The position numbers and the translations under genes are program-made. This document shows positions 43,282 through 52,930 of a stretch of 64,000 nucleotides of DNA, piece after piece; position 1 is the stretch's first letter; every line of letters starts with the position of its first letter. Under the pieces are notes generated by a model. The model was not told the DNA's origin. It searched no databases and saw nothing but the letters and a program-made list of their open reading frames with translations. This DNA is from JALYXI01 sp963716685 (GTDB lineage: Bacteria; Acidobacteriota; Terriglobia; Bryobacterales; Bryobacteraceae): assembly GCA_963716685.1 (NCBI GenBank), contig CAVQTR010000003.1, forward strand, positions 1,426,001-1,490,000. The letters run 5' to 3'.

Positions 43282-44796
43282 GTGTCGCGGGCGTTCGGGT
43301 GGACGCGCCTGCTGGTGCCGGACCTGGCGCTCGCGGCGTCGCTGGTCACACTTTTTTACGCGCTGTTCCTGTTTGGCGGACTGCGTGCTTTTTTTCGGGA
43401 TTCGGACGCCGGCTGGCACATTCGCAACGGCGACCGAATCCTGGCTTCCGCAGCCCTGCCCCACACCGATCCGTTTTCCTTCACCGTGGCGAGCCACCCT
43501 TGGTTCGCCTGGGAGTGGCTCTCCGACATCACTGCGGCGGCGATTCACCAGAGCCTGGGTTTGAGCGGATTGGCTTTGTTTTACTGTTTTGCGATCGCCG
43601 GCGGAGTCTGGCTCTGGTTTCGCCTGAACTGGTTGGCGGGCGGGAACTTCCTTATCGCCGCTCTTCTGGCCGCGCCGATGCTCTCCACGACGAACCTGCA
43701 CTGGCTGGCGCGACCTCATGTTCTCAGCTGGATCTTTCTGCTGTTGAGCGTCGCGTTTGCCGAAACGGCGGCGGATTTCACCGCGTCTGGCGCCCTTACG
43801 GTTGCTTTGGTGACGTGTCTTTGGACGAACATTCACGCCAGCTTCTTCATGGGCCCGGCAATTCTGGTCATTTATGCTGCGGGTGCGGCGACCAGCGGCT
43901 TCCTTACCGGCGGCGCTTCCACCAGACCTCGCACGCTGCTGCTGTACGCGGGCGTGTCCGCGGCGGCATCGCTCGCGAACCCCTATGGTTTCCGCCTGCA
44001 TGAGCATGTCTTTCGCTACCTGACTGACAGCGCGCTGCTCGATCGCATCGGCGAATTCCAGAGCTTTAACTTTCACGCGGATGGAGCCGGGCAGATCATT
44101 GCCGCCCTGAGCATCGCCGCGCTGGGCGGAGTGCTTGCCCTGACGCAAAGGAATTTCGCGGTTTTCTTCCTAACGGCCGTGCTGCTGATTGCGGCGCTTC
44201 GTTCCGCGCGCGGTCTTCCGCTGGTGGCGCTGCTGCTGCTGCCGCTTGCCAACGGCGCCATCACACGGGGACTGACGTCGTGGCCCGGATTGCGTCCGGG
44301 CCTGCGGCGCTCGATTGACAGCTTCCTCGCTTACGGCGCGCGGCTGCGCATTTTGGATGCCCGCTGCGGTGGACTGGTGTGGGCGCCGCTTGTCGTCCTT
44401 CTCTCGATCGCTTTGGTGCGCACTCCCGCTCTGGCGGCGCATGCCGGATTCCCGCCGGATCAGTTTCCGGTTGCCGCTGCCTCAGCTGTCGACGCGCTCC
44501 CCGCCTCGGCGCGCATTCTCGCTCCGGACAAGTTCGGCGGATATCTGATCTACCGGTTCGACGGGAAGCGGAAAGTCTTCTTCGACGGCCGCAGTGATCT
44601 GTATGGAGCCGAATTCCTGAAGCAGTATGCGCGTATGGTGCAGGTCCGTCCGGGCTGGCAGACGATTCTCGACTCCTATCGTTTTACCCATGCCCTGCTG
44701 CCGAACGACTATTCGCTGATTCCGGCGCTGGAGCAGATTGGCTGGAAGCCGCTCTACCGGGATGATGTGGCCACTCTGCTGGGCCGCCCTGAATAA
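43282..44796 (+). CDS. multi-pass GT-C-like membrane protein within the Tad locus
   Basis: 504 residues with about ten membrane segments and a soluble C-terminal region. After the first helix comes FFRDSDAGWHIRNGDRIL, an acidic DxD-like loop with the position and look of GT-C (PMT/ArnT-like) glycosyltransferases, then HTDPFSFT and WEWLSD. The C-terminal FGGYLIYRFDGKRKVFFDGRSDLYG is shared with a family of uncharacterised acidobacterial membrane proteins, as far as I recognise. A role in glycosylating the pilin or a surface product is inferred only from its place between flp and cpaB. GTG start at 43282 is uncertain. Confidence 0.65.
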   Translation: MSRAFGWTRLLVPDLALAASLVTLFYALFLFGGLRAFFRDSDAGWHIRNGDRILASAALPHTDPFSFTVASHPWFAWEWLSDITAAAIHQSLGLSGLALFYCFAIAGGVWLWFRLNWLAGGNFLIAALLAAPMLSTTNLHWLARPHVLSWIFLLLSVAFAETAADFTASGALTVALVTCLWTNIHASFFMGPAILVIYAAGAATSGFLTGGASTRPRTLLLYAGVSAAASLANPYGFRLHEHVFRYLTDSALLDRIGEFQSFNFHADGAGQIIAALSIAALGGVLALTQRNFAVFFLTAVLLIAALRSARGLPLVALLLLPLANGAITRGLTSWPGLRPGLRRSIDSFLAYGARLRILDARCGGLVWAPLVVLLSIALVRTPALAAHAGFPPDQFPVAAASAVDALPASARILAPDKFGGYLIYRFDGKRKVFFDGRSDLYGAEFLKQYARMVQVRPGWQTILDSYRFTHALLPNDYSLIPALEQIGWKPLYRDDVATLLGRPE

Positions 44797-44805
44797 AGGA
44801 CTGAC

Positions 44806-45729
44806 ATGGACCGAAGAAAAATACTGACGGTGTTCGGAATCGCCTGGCTCTCCGCCGCGCTCCTGACCTGGATCCTGTACGCGAATACCGTAAAAGCGCG
44901 TCCGCAGGACCGCAAAGTGGTGATCGTGGCCGCGCGCGATCTGCCGCTGGGAGTGACGCTGAAAAAAGGCGACCTGAAACAGGTGCGCCTGCTCGATGAA
45001 GATATCCCGCAGTTCGCCATTTTCACCGAAGCCGAAGCCGTACGCCGCGTGACGCTGTATCCCATGAGCAAGAACGAGCCGTTTACCCGGACCAAGCTTT
45101 CGAATGTCGATGGTCCGGAAGGCATCATGGCCACCATCCCCGCCGGCCAGCGCGCGGTCTCAGTCGCAATTACGGATGTGAGCGGCGTCTCCGGTCTGCT
45201 GCAGCCTGGCTCGCGCGTGGATGTTCTCTTTACTCGCCCCGGCTCCATGGCCGAAGCCGAAACCTCAACCATTCTGCAGAACGTGAAAGTACTGGCGGTG
45301 GGCCGCAGCATTCAGCCGAACCAGCCGGTAGATCCCAAGCTGGCGAAGATGCCGGTGATCACGCTGCTGGTGAATCCGGAGGAAGCGCAGAAGCTGGAGC
45401 TGGCCAAAAACGAGGGACGCATCAGCCTGACACTGCGCAATCCTCTCGACAGCATCAACAATCTGGATGGTTCGCCGGTCACTACCGAAGTGCTCGATCC
45501 CATGGTGAGCGCGCGTCTGGCGCGCGCGCGCCGCGGCCGCACCACGCAGTTGGCGCGGGTTCCCAATCTGGACGATCCGAAGGTATGGGCCGAACTGACA
45601 GGCGAAAAGAAATACGTAGATCCCGGCGAAACGAAGAGCAAAGTGATTGTGCGCGACCCACCCGCGCCGCGTGCCGTCGTCGATGTATATCGCGGCGACA
45701 AGCATGTCCAGGAAGTTTTTCATGATTAA
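44806..45729 (+). CDS. cpaB: Flp pilus assembly protein CpaB (RcpC)
   Basis: 307 residues. One N-terminal membrane segment (TVFGIAWLSAALLTWILYAN) precedes an SAF/AFP-like domain (VVIVAARDLPLGVTLKKGDLKQVRL) and the RcpC domain (AVSVAITDVSGVSGLLQPGSRVDVLFT). CpaB lies in the periplasm and helps the secretin gate open for pilus passage. The end overlaps the secretin start by 8 nt. Confidence 0.95.
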   Translation: MDRRKILTVFGIAWLSAALLTWILYANTVKARPQDRKVVIVAARDLPLGVTLKKGDLKQVRLLDEDIPQFAIFTEAEAVRRVTLYPMSKNEPFTRTKLSNVDGPEGIMATIPAGQRAVSVAITDVSGVSGLLQPGSRVDVLFTRPGSMAEAETSTILQNVKVLAVGRSIQPNQPVDPKLAKMPVITLLVNPEEAQKLELAKNEGRISLTLRNPLDSINNLDGSPVTTEVLDPMVSARLARARRGRTTQLARVPNLDDPKVWAELTGEKKYVDPGETKSKVIVRDPPAPRAVVDVYRGDKHVQEVFHD

Positions 45730-47152
45730 TCGCCCGCTGCTGGTGTGCCTGTTCTCCGTGGCCGCCTCCGTTTTTGCCGCCGGCCCCATGACGTTAATCG
45801 TGGGACGCGGCGAGCTGCTGCAGTTCCGCAACGACGTCAAGCAGGTGGCGGCATCGGAACCAAAGATTGCGGATGTGGTGGTAATTTCTCCGCGCGAGGT
45901 GATGATCAACGCCAAAGGCCCCGGCCGGGCCACGATCATCATCTGGGAAGCGGGATCGTCCGCCGCGCGCTACGAAGTGGATGTGGTGCCTGACAACTAC
46001 GAATTCGATCTGTTCCGTGAGCAGATGAAACACGATCTGCCGGGCAGCGACATTCAGGTGACCGGCAAGGGCGATACGCTGGTGCTTACTGGGACGGTGG
46101 CCAGTTCGGACGACGCAAAGCGTGCGGCGGGCCTGGCGCAGACGCGGGCCAAGACCGTCGTCAATCTTCTGAAAGCGCCGCCCGATCCCGAACCGCGCCA
46201 GATTCTGATTCAGGTGAAATTCGCCAGCATCGATCGCGTGGCCCTGAAGCAGATTGGGTTCAATCTGTTCAGCAAGAACGGAATCCTGAATGGCGAAAGC
46301 ACCACCGAGCAGTTTCAATCGCCGCGCTTCAGCCAGCTGCAGTATTCGAATGGCTCGTTCACGAACTCCTCATCGGTGAACTTTGCCGATCTGCTGAACC
46401 TGTTCGTCTACCGGCCCGATATCAATCTGGGCGCCACCATTGAAGCGCTGCAGCAGGATAATCTGCTGCAGGTTCTGGCGGAGCCGAATCTAATCACGAT
46501 CGAAGGTAAGGAAGCCAGTTTCCTCGCCGGCGGTTCATTTCCGTTCCCTGTGCTGACCACCACTTCCACCGGCGGCTCCACCGCGCCCGTGGTCACGGTT
46601 CAGTTCAAGCCTTTCGGCGTGCAGCTGAACTTTACGCCGAATGTGACGGCATCCGGCGCCATTGATCTGAAGGTCGCGCCGGAAGTCAGCTCGCTCGATT
46701 ACGCCGACGCCGTGACGCTGCAGGGCTTCCTGATTCCAGCCATCTCCCAGCGGCGCGCCGAGACAGAAGTGATCCTGCGCGAGGGCGAGAGCTTCGCCAT
46801 TGCTGGATTAATCGATAACCGCGTGACGCGGGAGGCCGACCGCATCATCGGTCTGGGCAGCATCCCGATCCTGGGGAATCTCTTCAAGACGCGCAGCGAT
46901 CAGAAGTCCACAACGGAGCTGCTGGTGGTGATCACGCCGCACTTCGTGAAGCCTCTGACCGCCGCGGAAAAGGCCAAACTGCCTGACTTCGTAGAGCCGT
47001 TTCAGCTGACCGTGGAGCAGCAGCGGGCACTTGCCGCCGCGCGCAAACTCAGGAAGAAAAAGACTGCGGATCCCGCTGTTCCCGTGCAGGCGGATCCGGG
47101 AAAGCCGGAATTTACAGGGCCCAGTGGACACCAGACACCGCCGCCGCAGTAA
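45722..47152 (+). CDS. cpaC: Tad pilus outer-membrane secretin CpaC (RcpA)
   Basis: 476 residues from ATG 45722, opening a signal peptide (INRPLLVCLFSVAASVFAAG); frame upstream of that is only a shadow of cpaB. N-terminal pilus-type domain (MTLIVGRGELLQFRNDVKQVAASEPKIADVV), a BON-like segment (LVLTGTVASSDDAKRAAGLA), then the secretin core (QILIQVKFASIDRVALKQIGFNLF; GATIEALQQDNLLQVLAEPNL) ending TELLVVITPHFVKPL. It forms the multimeric outer-membrane pore. Confidence 0.95.
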   Translation: MINRPLLVCLFSVAASVFAAGPMTLIVGRGELLQFRNDVKQVAASEPKIADVVVISPREVMINAKGPGRATIIIWEAGSSAARYEVDVVPDNYEFDLFREQMKHDLPGSDIQVTGKGDTLVLTGTVASSDDAKRAAGLAQTRAKTVVNLLKAPPDPEPRQILIQVKFASIDRVALKQIGFNLFSKNGILNGESTTEQFQSPRFSQLQYSNGSFTNSSSVNFADLLNLFVYRPDINLGATIEALQQDNLLQVLAEPNLITIEGKEASFLAGGSFPFPVLTTTSTGGSTAPVVTVQFKPFGVQLNFTPNVTASGAIDLKVAPEVSSLDYADAVTLQGFLIPAISQRRAETEVILREGESFAIAGLIDNRVTREADRIIGLGSIPILGNLFKTRSDQKSTTELLVVITPHFVKPLTAAEKAKLPDFVEPFQLTVEQQRALAAARKLRKKKTADPAVPVQADPGKPEFTGPSGHQTPPPQ

Positions 47153-48425
47153 GGGCGCCGTTTCCATCCAGCTTCTGGTGATCCTGGTGCCGGTGATCTT
47201 CGGCTTCATGGGATTTGCGTACGACCTGGGACGTATTTACCTGATCCGCGGAGAACTGAATCAGGCCGCCAATGCCATGGCGCTGGCCGCGGCAAAGCAG
47301 CTGATCGGCACCTCCAACGCCACGGCGAATGCCGACGCGGCGGCGCTGACCACTTACGACAATGCGGATCTGCACGCCAACGCCTACAACTTCGGTTCGC
47401 AGGTCATTGGCGATGACAGCGGACTGCTGCAAACCGAGGTGACCAGCACCTCCTATTTCGCCGCCGCCGCGGATGCCACCAACGCCAGTTCCGCCACGAG
47501 TCCGAATACGGCGGATGGAACTTCGGCGCAATACGCGCAGGCCAACATCACCGCCGACGCGCCGCTGCTGTTTTGGTCGCTGCTTTCCCTGGGACAGGCG
47601 CGGAAAACGCCCATCGCCGCGCGCGCGGTGGCCGGGGTCAGCGCGCCCGTCTGCACCGCGTGCGGTGTCGACCCCCTTGCCATCGCGCCCGTCGACGCTA
47701 CCGACACCACCAACTTCGGTTTTACCGTGGGCACCGAGTACACGTTCGGCTATCAATGCACCGGCAACCCGACCCCCGCAACCCTGACCGGCGCTGGCGT
47801 GCGCGTTCCCTATCTATTGATCGATCGCTATAACACCGGCAGCACGCTCGATGAAACGCAGCAGCTGTTCAGCATCGGCGCGGGCGGCCTGCTTCCCACC
47901 GGCCCCACTTCGCTGACCACCAGCGGAACCACCACGTACGGCTGCCTGACTTCCATCCCCGGCAATGCGGAAAATGTGTGGGCTACTGCTTCACCCGGGG
48001 TTTGTTCCGGCACGGTGACATCATCCGTGCAGGAGTATCTGTGCGGCCTTTCAGTGCGCATGGATCTCGCAACGCCCGCCGCTTGTTCCACTACTGTCAC
48101 GGATCTGGCCACCGTAGCCGCACCGTTCGCCGCGGATACAGATGTGACCAACCCAGTGACCGATTACACCAGCTACGCGGGTAATACCCGGCGCATTCTC
48201 ACCGTGGCGGTGGTCTCCGCGCTGGCTACCTCTTCCATGAACGTGCTGGGCTTCCGCGAATTTCTGCTGGAAGGCTCGCCGAATCTGGATACCAACAATC
48301 CGGCCGATGCCAACGGACGCTTCATCGCGCTCTACATCGGCAGCCCGGCGCCCGTTAAACAGGGCCGATTCGATGGCGGTTGTGATGCCACCAGCGGACC
48401 CGGCAAAGTGGTGCTGTTCCAGTGA
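47124..48425 (+). CDS. TadG-like pilus assembly protein
   Basis: 433 residues from GTG 47124, overlapping the secretin gene by 29 nt. The N-terminus KGAVSIQLLVILVPVIFGFMGFAYDLGRIYLIRGELNQAANAMALAAAKQL is the Flp-pilus TadE/TadG membrane-anchor motif. The long periplasmic remainder is Ala/Thr/Ser-rich with scattered Cys (APVCTACGVDP, YGCLTS, EYLCGLS), suggesting disulfides. The von Willebrand factor A domain seen in many TadG proteins is not evident. Confidence 0.8.
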   Translation: MDTRHRRRSKGAVSIQLLVILVPVIFGFMGFAYDLGRIYLIRGELNQAANAMALAAAKQLIGTSNATANADAAALTTYDNADLHANAYNFGSQVIGDDSGLLQTEVTSTSYFAAAADATNASSATSPNTADGTSAQYAQANITADAPLLFWSLLSLGQARKTPIAARAVAGVSAPVCTACGVDPLAIAPVDATDTTNFGFTVGTEYTFGYQCTGNPTPATLTGAGVRVPYLLIDRYNTGSTLDETQQLFSIGAGGLLPTGPTSLTTSGTTTYGCLTSIPGNAENVWATASPGVCSGTVTSSVQEYLCGLSVRMDLATPAACSTTVTDLATVAAPFAADTDVTNPVTDYTSYAGNTRRILTVAVVSALATSSMNVLGFREFLLEGSPNLDTNNPADANGRFIALYIGSPAPVKQGRFDGGCDATSGPGKVVLFQ

Positions 48426-48904
48426 AGCTGACCCGGCGCGGCAACGCCATTGTCGAAGCCGCTCTCTTCATTCCCGTCCTGGTGACTTTGTTAGTGGGCG
48501 TGGAGCAGCTGGGGAAGCTGACCTATACCTACTACACATTGAAAAAAGAGCTGTACGCCGCGGCCCGCTACATCGCTACCCAGCAGGGCGTCAATATCTG
48601 CGACCCGGCCGACCCCGCCATTGTCGCGGGAATCAACTTCGCTCTCACTTCTTCCACCGACGGTTCCGGCGCTCCCTTCATCGCCGACCTGACTTCCGAC
48701 ATGATTCAGGTGACCGGCGAAACGCTGGATCCCGCCAGCCTGACCGTGGGTGACTACAACTGCGCGCTCGCCGGCACCGTGCCTCCCGACTTCGTCATCG
48801 TGTCGATCCCAAACGGCTATCAGGTGACGCCGATCATTCCGTTTCTCACGCCCATGATCGTTCCGCTGAAACCCAGCGTGAAGGTGCCGTATGGCGGCAC
48901 TTAA
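48422..48904 (+). CDS. TadE-like pseudopilin
   Basis: 160 residues, GTG start overlapping the TadG-like stop (GTGA). RRGNAIVEAALFIPVLVTLLVGVEQLGKL is a TadE-type leader and helix with Glu at position +5 after the Gly; such minor pilins are cleaved by the CpaA/TadV peptidase. The remaining part is periplasmic. Confidence 0.8.
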   Translation: MKLTRRGNAIVEAALFIPVLVTLLVGVEQLGKLTYTYYTLKKELYAAARYIATQQGVNICDPADPAIVAGINFALTSSTDGSGAPFIADLTSDMIQVTGETLDPASLTVGDYNCALAGTVPPDFVIVSIPNGYQVTPIIPFLTPMIVPLKPSVKVPYGGT

Positions 48905-49421
48905 ATTGCCACGTCGCTCGCGGCGTTCGGGACAGGCCACGCTCGAATACGCACTGCTGTTCGTCGGCGTGATCGTGCCGCTGACTTTCGGCATCATTTT
49001 CCTCTGCGAGATGCTCTGGGTCTGGCACTCCGTTGTAGATCTGACGCGCGACACCGCGCGCTATGCTGCCACACACTGCTACATGAGCGATGGTTCCAAC
49101 GTGACCACTTACGCCACCTCGCATGTGCCGCTGATGATCGATATGAATCAGTTCATCCAGGGGCCCGCGACCATCAATGTCGCGTATTACCAGCAGGACC
49201 CGTCGAGCGGACAGTTGATTCAGTTCGCCGGCTGCCAGACCGAATGCAGTGTGGATTGCACGCCTGACGCGGTCACCGTCACTGTAAGTAACTACCAGTT
49301 CTCGAATTTTCTAAGCTTCCTCAAGCTGCCGCCGCTCACCATCCCCGCGTTTCCCACTTCGCTGCCGATGGAGAGCGCCGGGTGTGATCCGCAGGCTCAA
49401 AGCTGTTCCGATCTTCCGTAA
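48891..49421 (+). CDS. TadE family pseudopilin
   Basis: 176 residues, overlapping the previous gene by 14 nt. SGQATLEYALLFVGVIVPLTFGIIFLCEMLWVWHSVVDLTRDTARYAATHCY is a classic TadE leader with GQATLEY and the downstream D-x-x-R-x-A-R-Y-A block. The C-terminal half has a Cys-rich patch (GCQTECSVDCTPD). Confidence 0.88.
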   Translation: MAALKLPRRSRRSGQATLEYALLFVGVIVPLTFGIIFLCEMLWVWHSVVDLTRDTARYAATHCYMSDGSNVTTYATSHVPLMIDMNQFIQGPATINVAYYQQDPSSGQLIQFAGCQTECSVDCTPDAVTVTVSNYQFSNFLSFLKLPPLTIPAFPTSLPMESAGCDPQAQSCSDLP

Positions 49422-49435
49422 CTTTAGAGAATCCT

Positions 49436-50617
49436 ATGTCCACAGCGCTTACTCTTATGGTCGCCTCGGGCGACGAACACTTCCGCGAGATGGTCCGGGA
49501 CAATCTCCTGAACATCCCCGATATCCGCCCGGGCGCCGAGTTCCAGGAAGTCGCCGCCAACCTGTATGTGCGCGTGCTGCAGGAACTGGAGCGCAACCCC
49601 ACAGCGGGCCTGATTATTGACCTCTCCTTCGATCCCGAAGCTGCGTTCAAAGCGCTGGAACGCGTGAAGCAGGCCATTCCCGATCTGTTCGTGATCGGCT
49701 CGCATTTCATTGCCGATGGCGATACGGTGATCGCCGCCATGCGCGCCGGCGCAAACGAGTTTTTGCTGCAGCCGTTGAAGCGTGTCGAATTTCGCGACGC
49801 CATGTCTCGTTTTGAACGCGCGCCGCGCCGCACGGGCAGCGGTACGGAAAGTAAGCTTGGCAAGGTGTATACGTTCCTTGGCTCCAAGGGCGGCGTGGGA
49901 ACCACCGCGCTTGCGGTCAACTTCGGCTCCATCCTGGCGCAGCGCAAGCAGGCCACCGTGATGATCGATCTGGATTGGGTGGCCAACGACGTCGCCATGC
50001 AACTGGGCCTGGCGCCGCAATACACGCTGCTCGAAGTGGCGGAAAATCTGGCGAAACTCGATCAGGCTCTCTTCGAAGGCTTTGTCACCCGGGATCCGCT
50101 GGGCTTCCTGATCGTGGGACCGCCGGATTCGCTCGAGCAGCGTAATTACTTCAGCGAAAATATGTTCCGCGAGTTCGCCACGTTCCTCATCGAGAAATAC
50201 GATTCCGTGGTTATCGACGCGGGCAAGAACATCAGCGATGAAGTGGTGATGAGTGCCTGCCAGGTCTCCACTGCCATCTTCCTGGTGGTGAATCAGGATT
50301 TCCCTTCGGTCCGCAACGCACAGCGCTATGTGACCGCGCTCTCGCATCTGGGCGTCAACCAGGACCAGATCAAGCTGGTGGTAAACCACTACAATAAGAA
50401 ACCAACCGCGCAGTATGCCACGCTCGAGCAGATCCAGCAGACGCTCAACCTTCCGGTGTTCTACGGCATCCCGGATTCGGCTGCGATGCCGGCCTCGGTA
50501 AACAAAGCCCGCCCGGTGGTGGCGGACCGGCAAAGTGCCGGAGAGATCGACAAGGTGCTGCGCGCCTTCGTCGATAAGTCCACCGGCGCGAAACTCGCTG
50601 CGGCGAAATCCGCATAG
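49436..50617 (+). CDS. cpaE: pilus localisation ATPase CpaE/TadZ
   Basis: 393 residues. Residues 1-130 form a receiver-like domain (LTLMVASGDEHFREMVRDNLL through ANEFLLQPLK), apparently without a complete phosphorylation site. A MinD/ParA-type ATPase follows, with the deviant Walker A GSKGGVGTT and VMIDLDWVANDVA as the switch region. TadZ proteins sit at the cell pole or assembly site and place the Tad machinery. Followed 11 nt later by cpaF. Confidence 0.93.
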   Translation: MSTALTLMVASGDEHFREMVRDNLLNIPDIRPGAEFQEVAANLYVRVLQELERNPTAGLIIDLSFDPEAAFKALERVKQAIPDLFVIGSHFIADGDTVIAAMRAGANEFLLQPLKRVEFRDAMSRFERAPRRTGSGTESKLGKVYTFLGSKGGVGTTALAVNFGSILAQRKQATVMIDLDWVANDVAMQLGLAPQYTLLEVAENLAKLDQALFEGFVTRDPLGFLIVGPPDSLEQRNYFSENMFREFATFLIEKYDSVVIDAGKNISDEVVMSACQVSTAIFLVVNQDFPSVRNAQRYVTALSHLGVNQDQIKLVVNHYNKKPTAQYATLEQIQQTLNLPVFYGIPDSAAMPASVNKARPVVADRQSAGEIDKVLRAFVDKSTGAKLAAAKSA

Positions 50618-50628
50618 GGAGATCAGAA

Positions 50629-51948
50629 ATGGGAACCAACGGCGTAGTCCGGCAGGGCGGCGGCACAGGGGCTGACCGCTGGTTTCAGATCAAGAGCCAG
50701 GTTCACAGCAAGCTGCTCGGCTCGCTCAATCAGGAACAGCTCAAGGGTCTGAATAAGGACAGCATCCGCGCGCAGATCGCTTATGTGATCGAGCGGCTGG
50801 TGAAGAGCGAATCCATCCCCATGACTGTGAGCGAGCGCGACCGCGTCACGGAAGAGATCCTCGACGAAGTTTTCGGCCTGGGGCCGCTGGAACAGCTGCT
50901 GAAAGATCCCACCGTTAGCGACATCATGGTCAACGGCTTCGACAATGTCTACGTTGAGCGCGCTGGCCGTCTGGTGGAAACGAATATTCGGTTCAAGGAT
51001 CAGGCGCATCTGCGCATGATCATTGACCGCGTAGTTTCGAACGTGGGCCGCCGCATCGATGAATCTTCGCCCATTGTGGATGCGCGCCTGGCCGATGGCT
51101 CGCGCGTCTGCGCCGTCATCCCGCCGCTCTCACTGATCGGCCCGGTGGTTTCCATCCGCCGCTACGGCAAGAAGCTGTTGACCACGGAAGATCTGGTGCG
51201 CAATGAAACGCTGACCACCGGCATGCTGGATTTCATGAGCGGCTGCGTGGAAGCGCGGCTGAATATCGTGATCTCCGGCGGTTCCGGCTCCGGGAAGACG
51301 ACCATGCTGAACACCATGTCGCGCTTCATTCCGGAAGAAGAGCGCATCATCACCATCGAAGACACGGCCGAACTGCAGCTGCAGCAGGCCCATGTGGTGC
51401 GCCTCGAAACGCGGCCCAGCAATATCGAAGGCGCGGGTGCAATCACGCCGCGTGATCTGGTGATCAACACCCTGCGTATGCGTCCCGACCGCATCATCGT
51501 GGGGGAATCGCGAGGAGCGGAAGCGCTCGACATGCTGCAGGCCATGAATACCGGTCACGATGGCTCCATGACCACTGTTCACGCCAACGCGCCGCGCGAT
51601 GCGTTTTCGCGCCTGGAAACCATGGTCATGATGGCCAGCGCGCGCGTTCCCGATGCGGTGATCCGGCAGCAGCTGGCTTCCGCCATCAATATCGTTCTGC
51701 ACTGCGCGCGCATGAGCGATGGCAGCCGCAAAGTCACCGGAATCGCAGAAGTGGTGGGCGTGGCGAACGATCAAGTGGAGATGCAGGACATCTTCACCTT
51801 CGAGCGCACTGGCATCAGCCCGCGCGGGAAGGTGCTCGGCACGTTTGTGGCGTCCGGCAACACACCGCTCTGTCTTGACCGGCTGCGCGGCTTCGGCATC
51901 CGGCTGCCCGAGTCCATCTTCCACGAGGTTCACGAAGTAAAGGAATAA
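50629..51948 (+). CDS. cpaF: Tad pilus motor ATPase CpaF/TadA
   Basis: 439 residues. The N-terminal domain (GPLEQLLKDPTVSDIMVNGFDNVYVER) is typical of TadA. Walker A is ISGGSGSGKTTMLN, the Asp box ITIEDTAELQLQ, Walker B RPDRIIVGESRGAEALDMLQAMNTGHDGSMTTVHAN with the His box. It powers pilus polymerisation at the inner membrane with TadB and TadC. A GGGAGATCAG Shine-Dalgarno precedes ATG 50629. Confidence 0.97.
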   Translation: MGTNGVVRQGGGTGADRWFQIKSQVHSKLLGSLNQEQLKGLNKDSIRAQIAYVIERLVKSESIPMTVSERDRVTEEILDEVFGLGPLEQLLKDPTVSDIMVNGFDNVYVERAGRLVETNIRFKDQAHLRMIIDRVVSNVGRRIDESSPIVDARLADGSRVCAVIPPLSLIGPVVSIRRYGKKLLTTEDLVRNETLTTGMLDFMSGCVEARLNIVISGGSGSGKTTMLNTMSRFIPEEERIITIEDTAELQLQQAHVVRLETRPSNIEGAGAITPRDLVINTLRMRPDRIIVGESRGAEALDMLQAMNTGHDGSMTTVHANAPRDAFSRLETMVMMASARVPDAVIRQQLASAINIVLHCARMSDGSRKVTGIAEVVGVANDQVEMQDIFTFERTGISPRGKVLGTFVASGNTPLCLDRLRGFGIRLPESIFHEVHEVKE

Positions 51949-51954
51949 CCATCC

Positions 51955-52926
51955 ATGTTCTTCTTCGTCGTCGCGTTCATGATTTTTTCCGGGGCCATGT
52001 TTGGCGCCGCCTGGTATGTGTGGCAGGTTCCGCAGCAGGAAGCCGCGCGCACAGTGTCCACTCGCCTGCGTGAGCTTCGCGGGGCCGCGCGTTCCCATTC
52101 CCGCTCCACGCCCGATCTGCTGCGGCGGGAACAGCGCGGTACGTTTGCGGGGCTGGGAGACTTCTTCAATTGGATAGGCGTTCTGCGCCGTCTGCAGGTG
52201 CAGATTCAGCAGGCCAACCTGAAATACCGCGCACAGGACGCGTTTGTATTCTGTCTGGGTCTGGCGGTGATGACTTACCTGGTAGCCAGCCTGGCGGGCA
52301 TGAGCCTGTTCTTCCTGAAAGTGCTGATTGCCTGCACGGTGGGCTACATCCCGGTGTTCTACATTTTGCGCATGCGCGCGCGCCGCATGGGTAAGTTCGA
52401 AGAGAACCTGCCCGACGCGATCGATCTGTTTACAAGAACCATGCGCGCCGGCCATAACATCCACAGCGGCCTCGAAACCATCTCCACCGAGACCAGCGAT
52501 CCCATCCGGATGGAGTTTCGGAAGGTAATGGAAGAGTTGGCGCTCGGCTCGCCCATCGAAGCGGCCCTGCACAGTCTGGGTGACCGTGTTCCGCTGATCG
52601 ATTTGAAGTTTTTCATCACTGGCCTGATCCTGCAGCGTCAGACCGGCGCCAACATGGTGAACGTGCTGGAGAATCTTTCCATGCTGGTGCGCGAGCGCCT
52701 CAATATGGCGGCCAAGATGAAGGCGCACACGGCGCAGCAGCGCTTTTCGGCGGGCTTGCTCTGTTTGATGCCCATCGTGGTCGGCCTCGGATTCTGGATC
52801 CTGAAACCGGATTACATCCGGCTGCTCTATACCGATCCCGTGGGTACAAAGTTCCTGACCTACGCGATCATCTCGGAAATTGTCGGCATTCTGGTCATTC
52901 GCAAGTTAGCGAACGTGAAGGTATAG
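51955..52926 (+). CDS. tadB: Tad inner-membrane platform protein TadB
   Basis: 323 residues. One N-terminal membrane segment, a basic linker, then helices and the T2SSF domain: ENLPDAIDLFTRTMRAGHNIHSGLETI, ELALGSPIEAALHSLGDRVPLIDLKFFITGLILQRQTGANMVNVLENLS. Two C-terminal membrane segments follow. Six nt after cpaF. Confidence 0.95.
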   Translation: MFFFVVAFMIFSGAMFGAAWYVWQVPQQEAARTVSTRLRELRGAARSHSRSTPDLLRREQRGTFAGLGDFFNWIGVLRRLQVQIQQANLKYRAQDAFVFCLGLAVMTYLVASLAGMSLFFLKVLIACTVGYIPVFYILRMRARRMGKFEENLPDAIDLFTRTMRAGHNIHSGLETISTETSDPIRMEFRKVMEELALGSPIEAALHSLGDRVPLIDLKFFITGLILQRQTGANMVNVLENLSMLVRERLNMAAKMKAHTAQQRFSAGLLCLMPIVVGLGFWILKPDYIRLLYTDPVGTKFLTYAIISEIVGILVIRKLANVKV

Positions 52927-52930
52927 GAAT

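Noticed and set aside
42837..44003. 388-codon plus-strand frame spanning the flp gene
   Set aside because: Its translation is Arg/Pro-rich shadow; flp and the membrane protein in other frames have strong family signatures.
51130..52728. 532-codon minus-strand frame opposite cpaF and tadB
   Set aside because: Low-complexity His/Gly/Gln-rich translation, while the + strand encodes two well-conserved Tad proteins.
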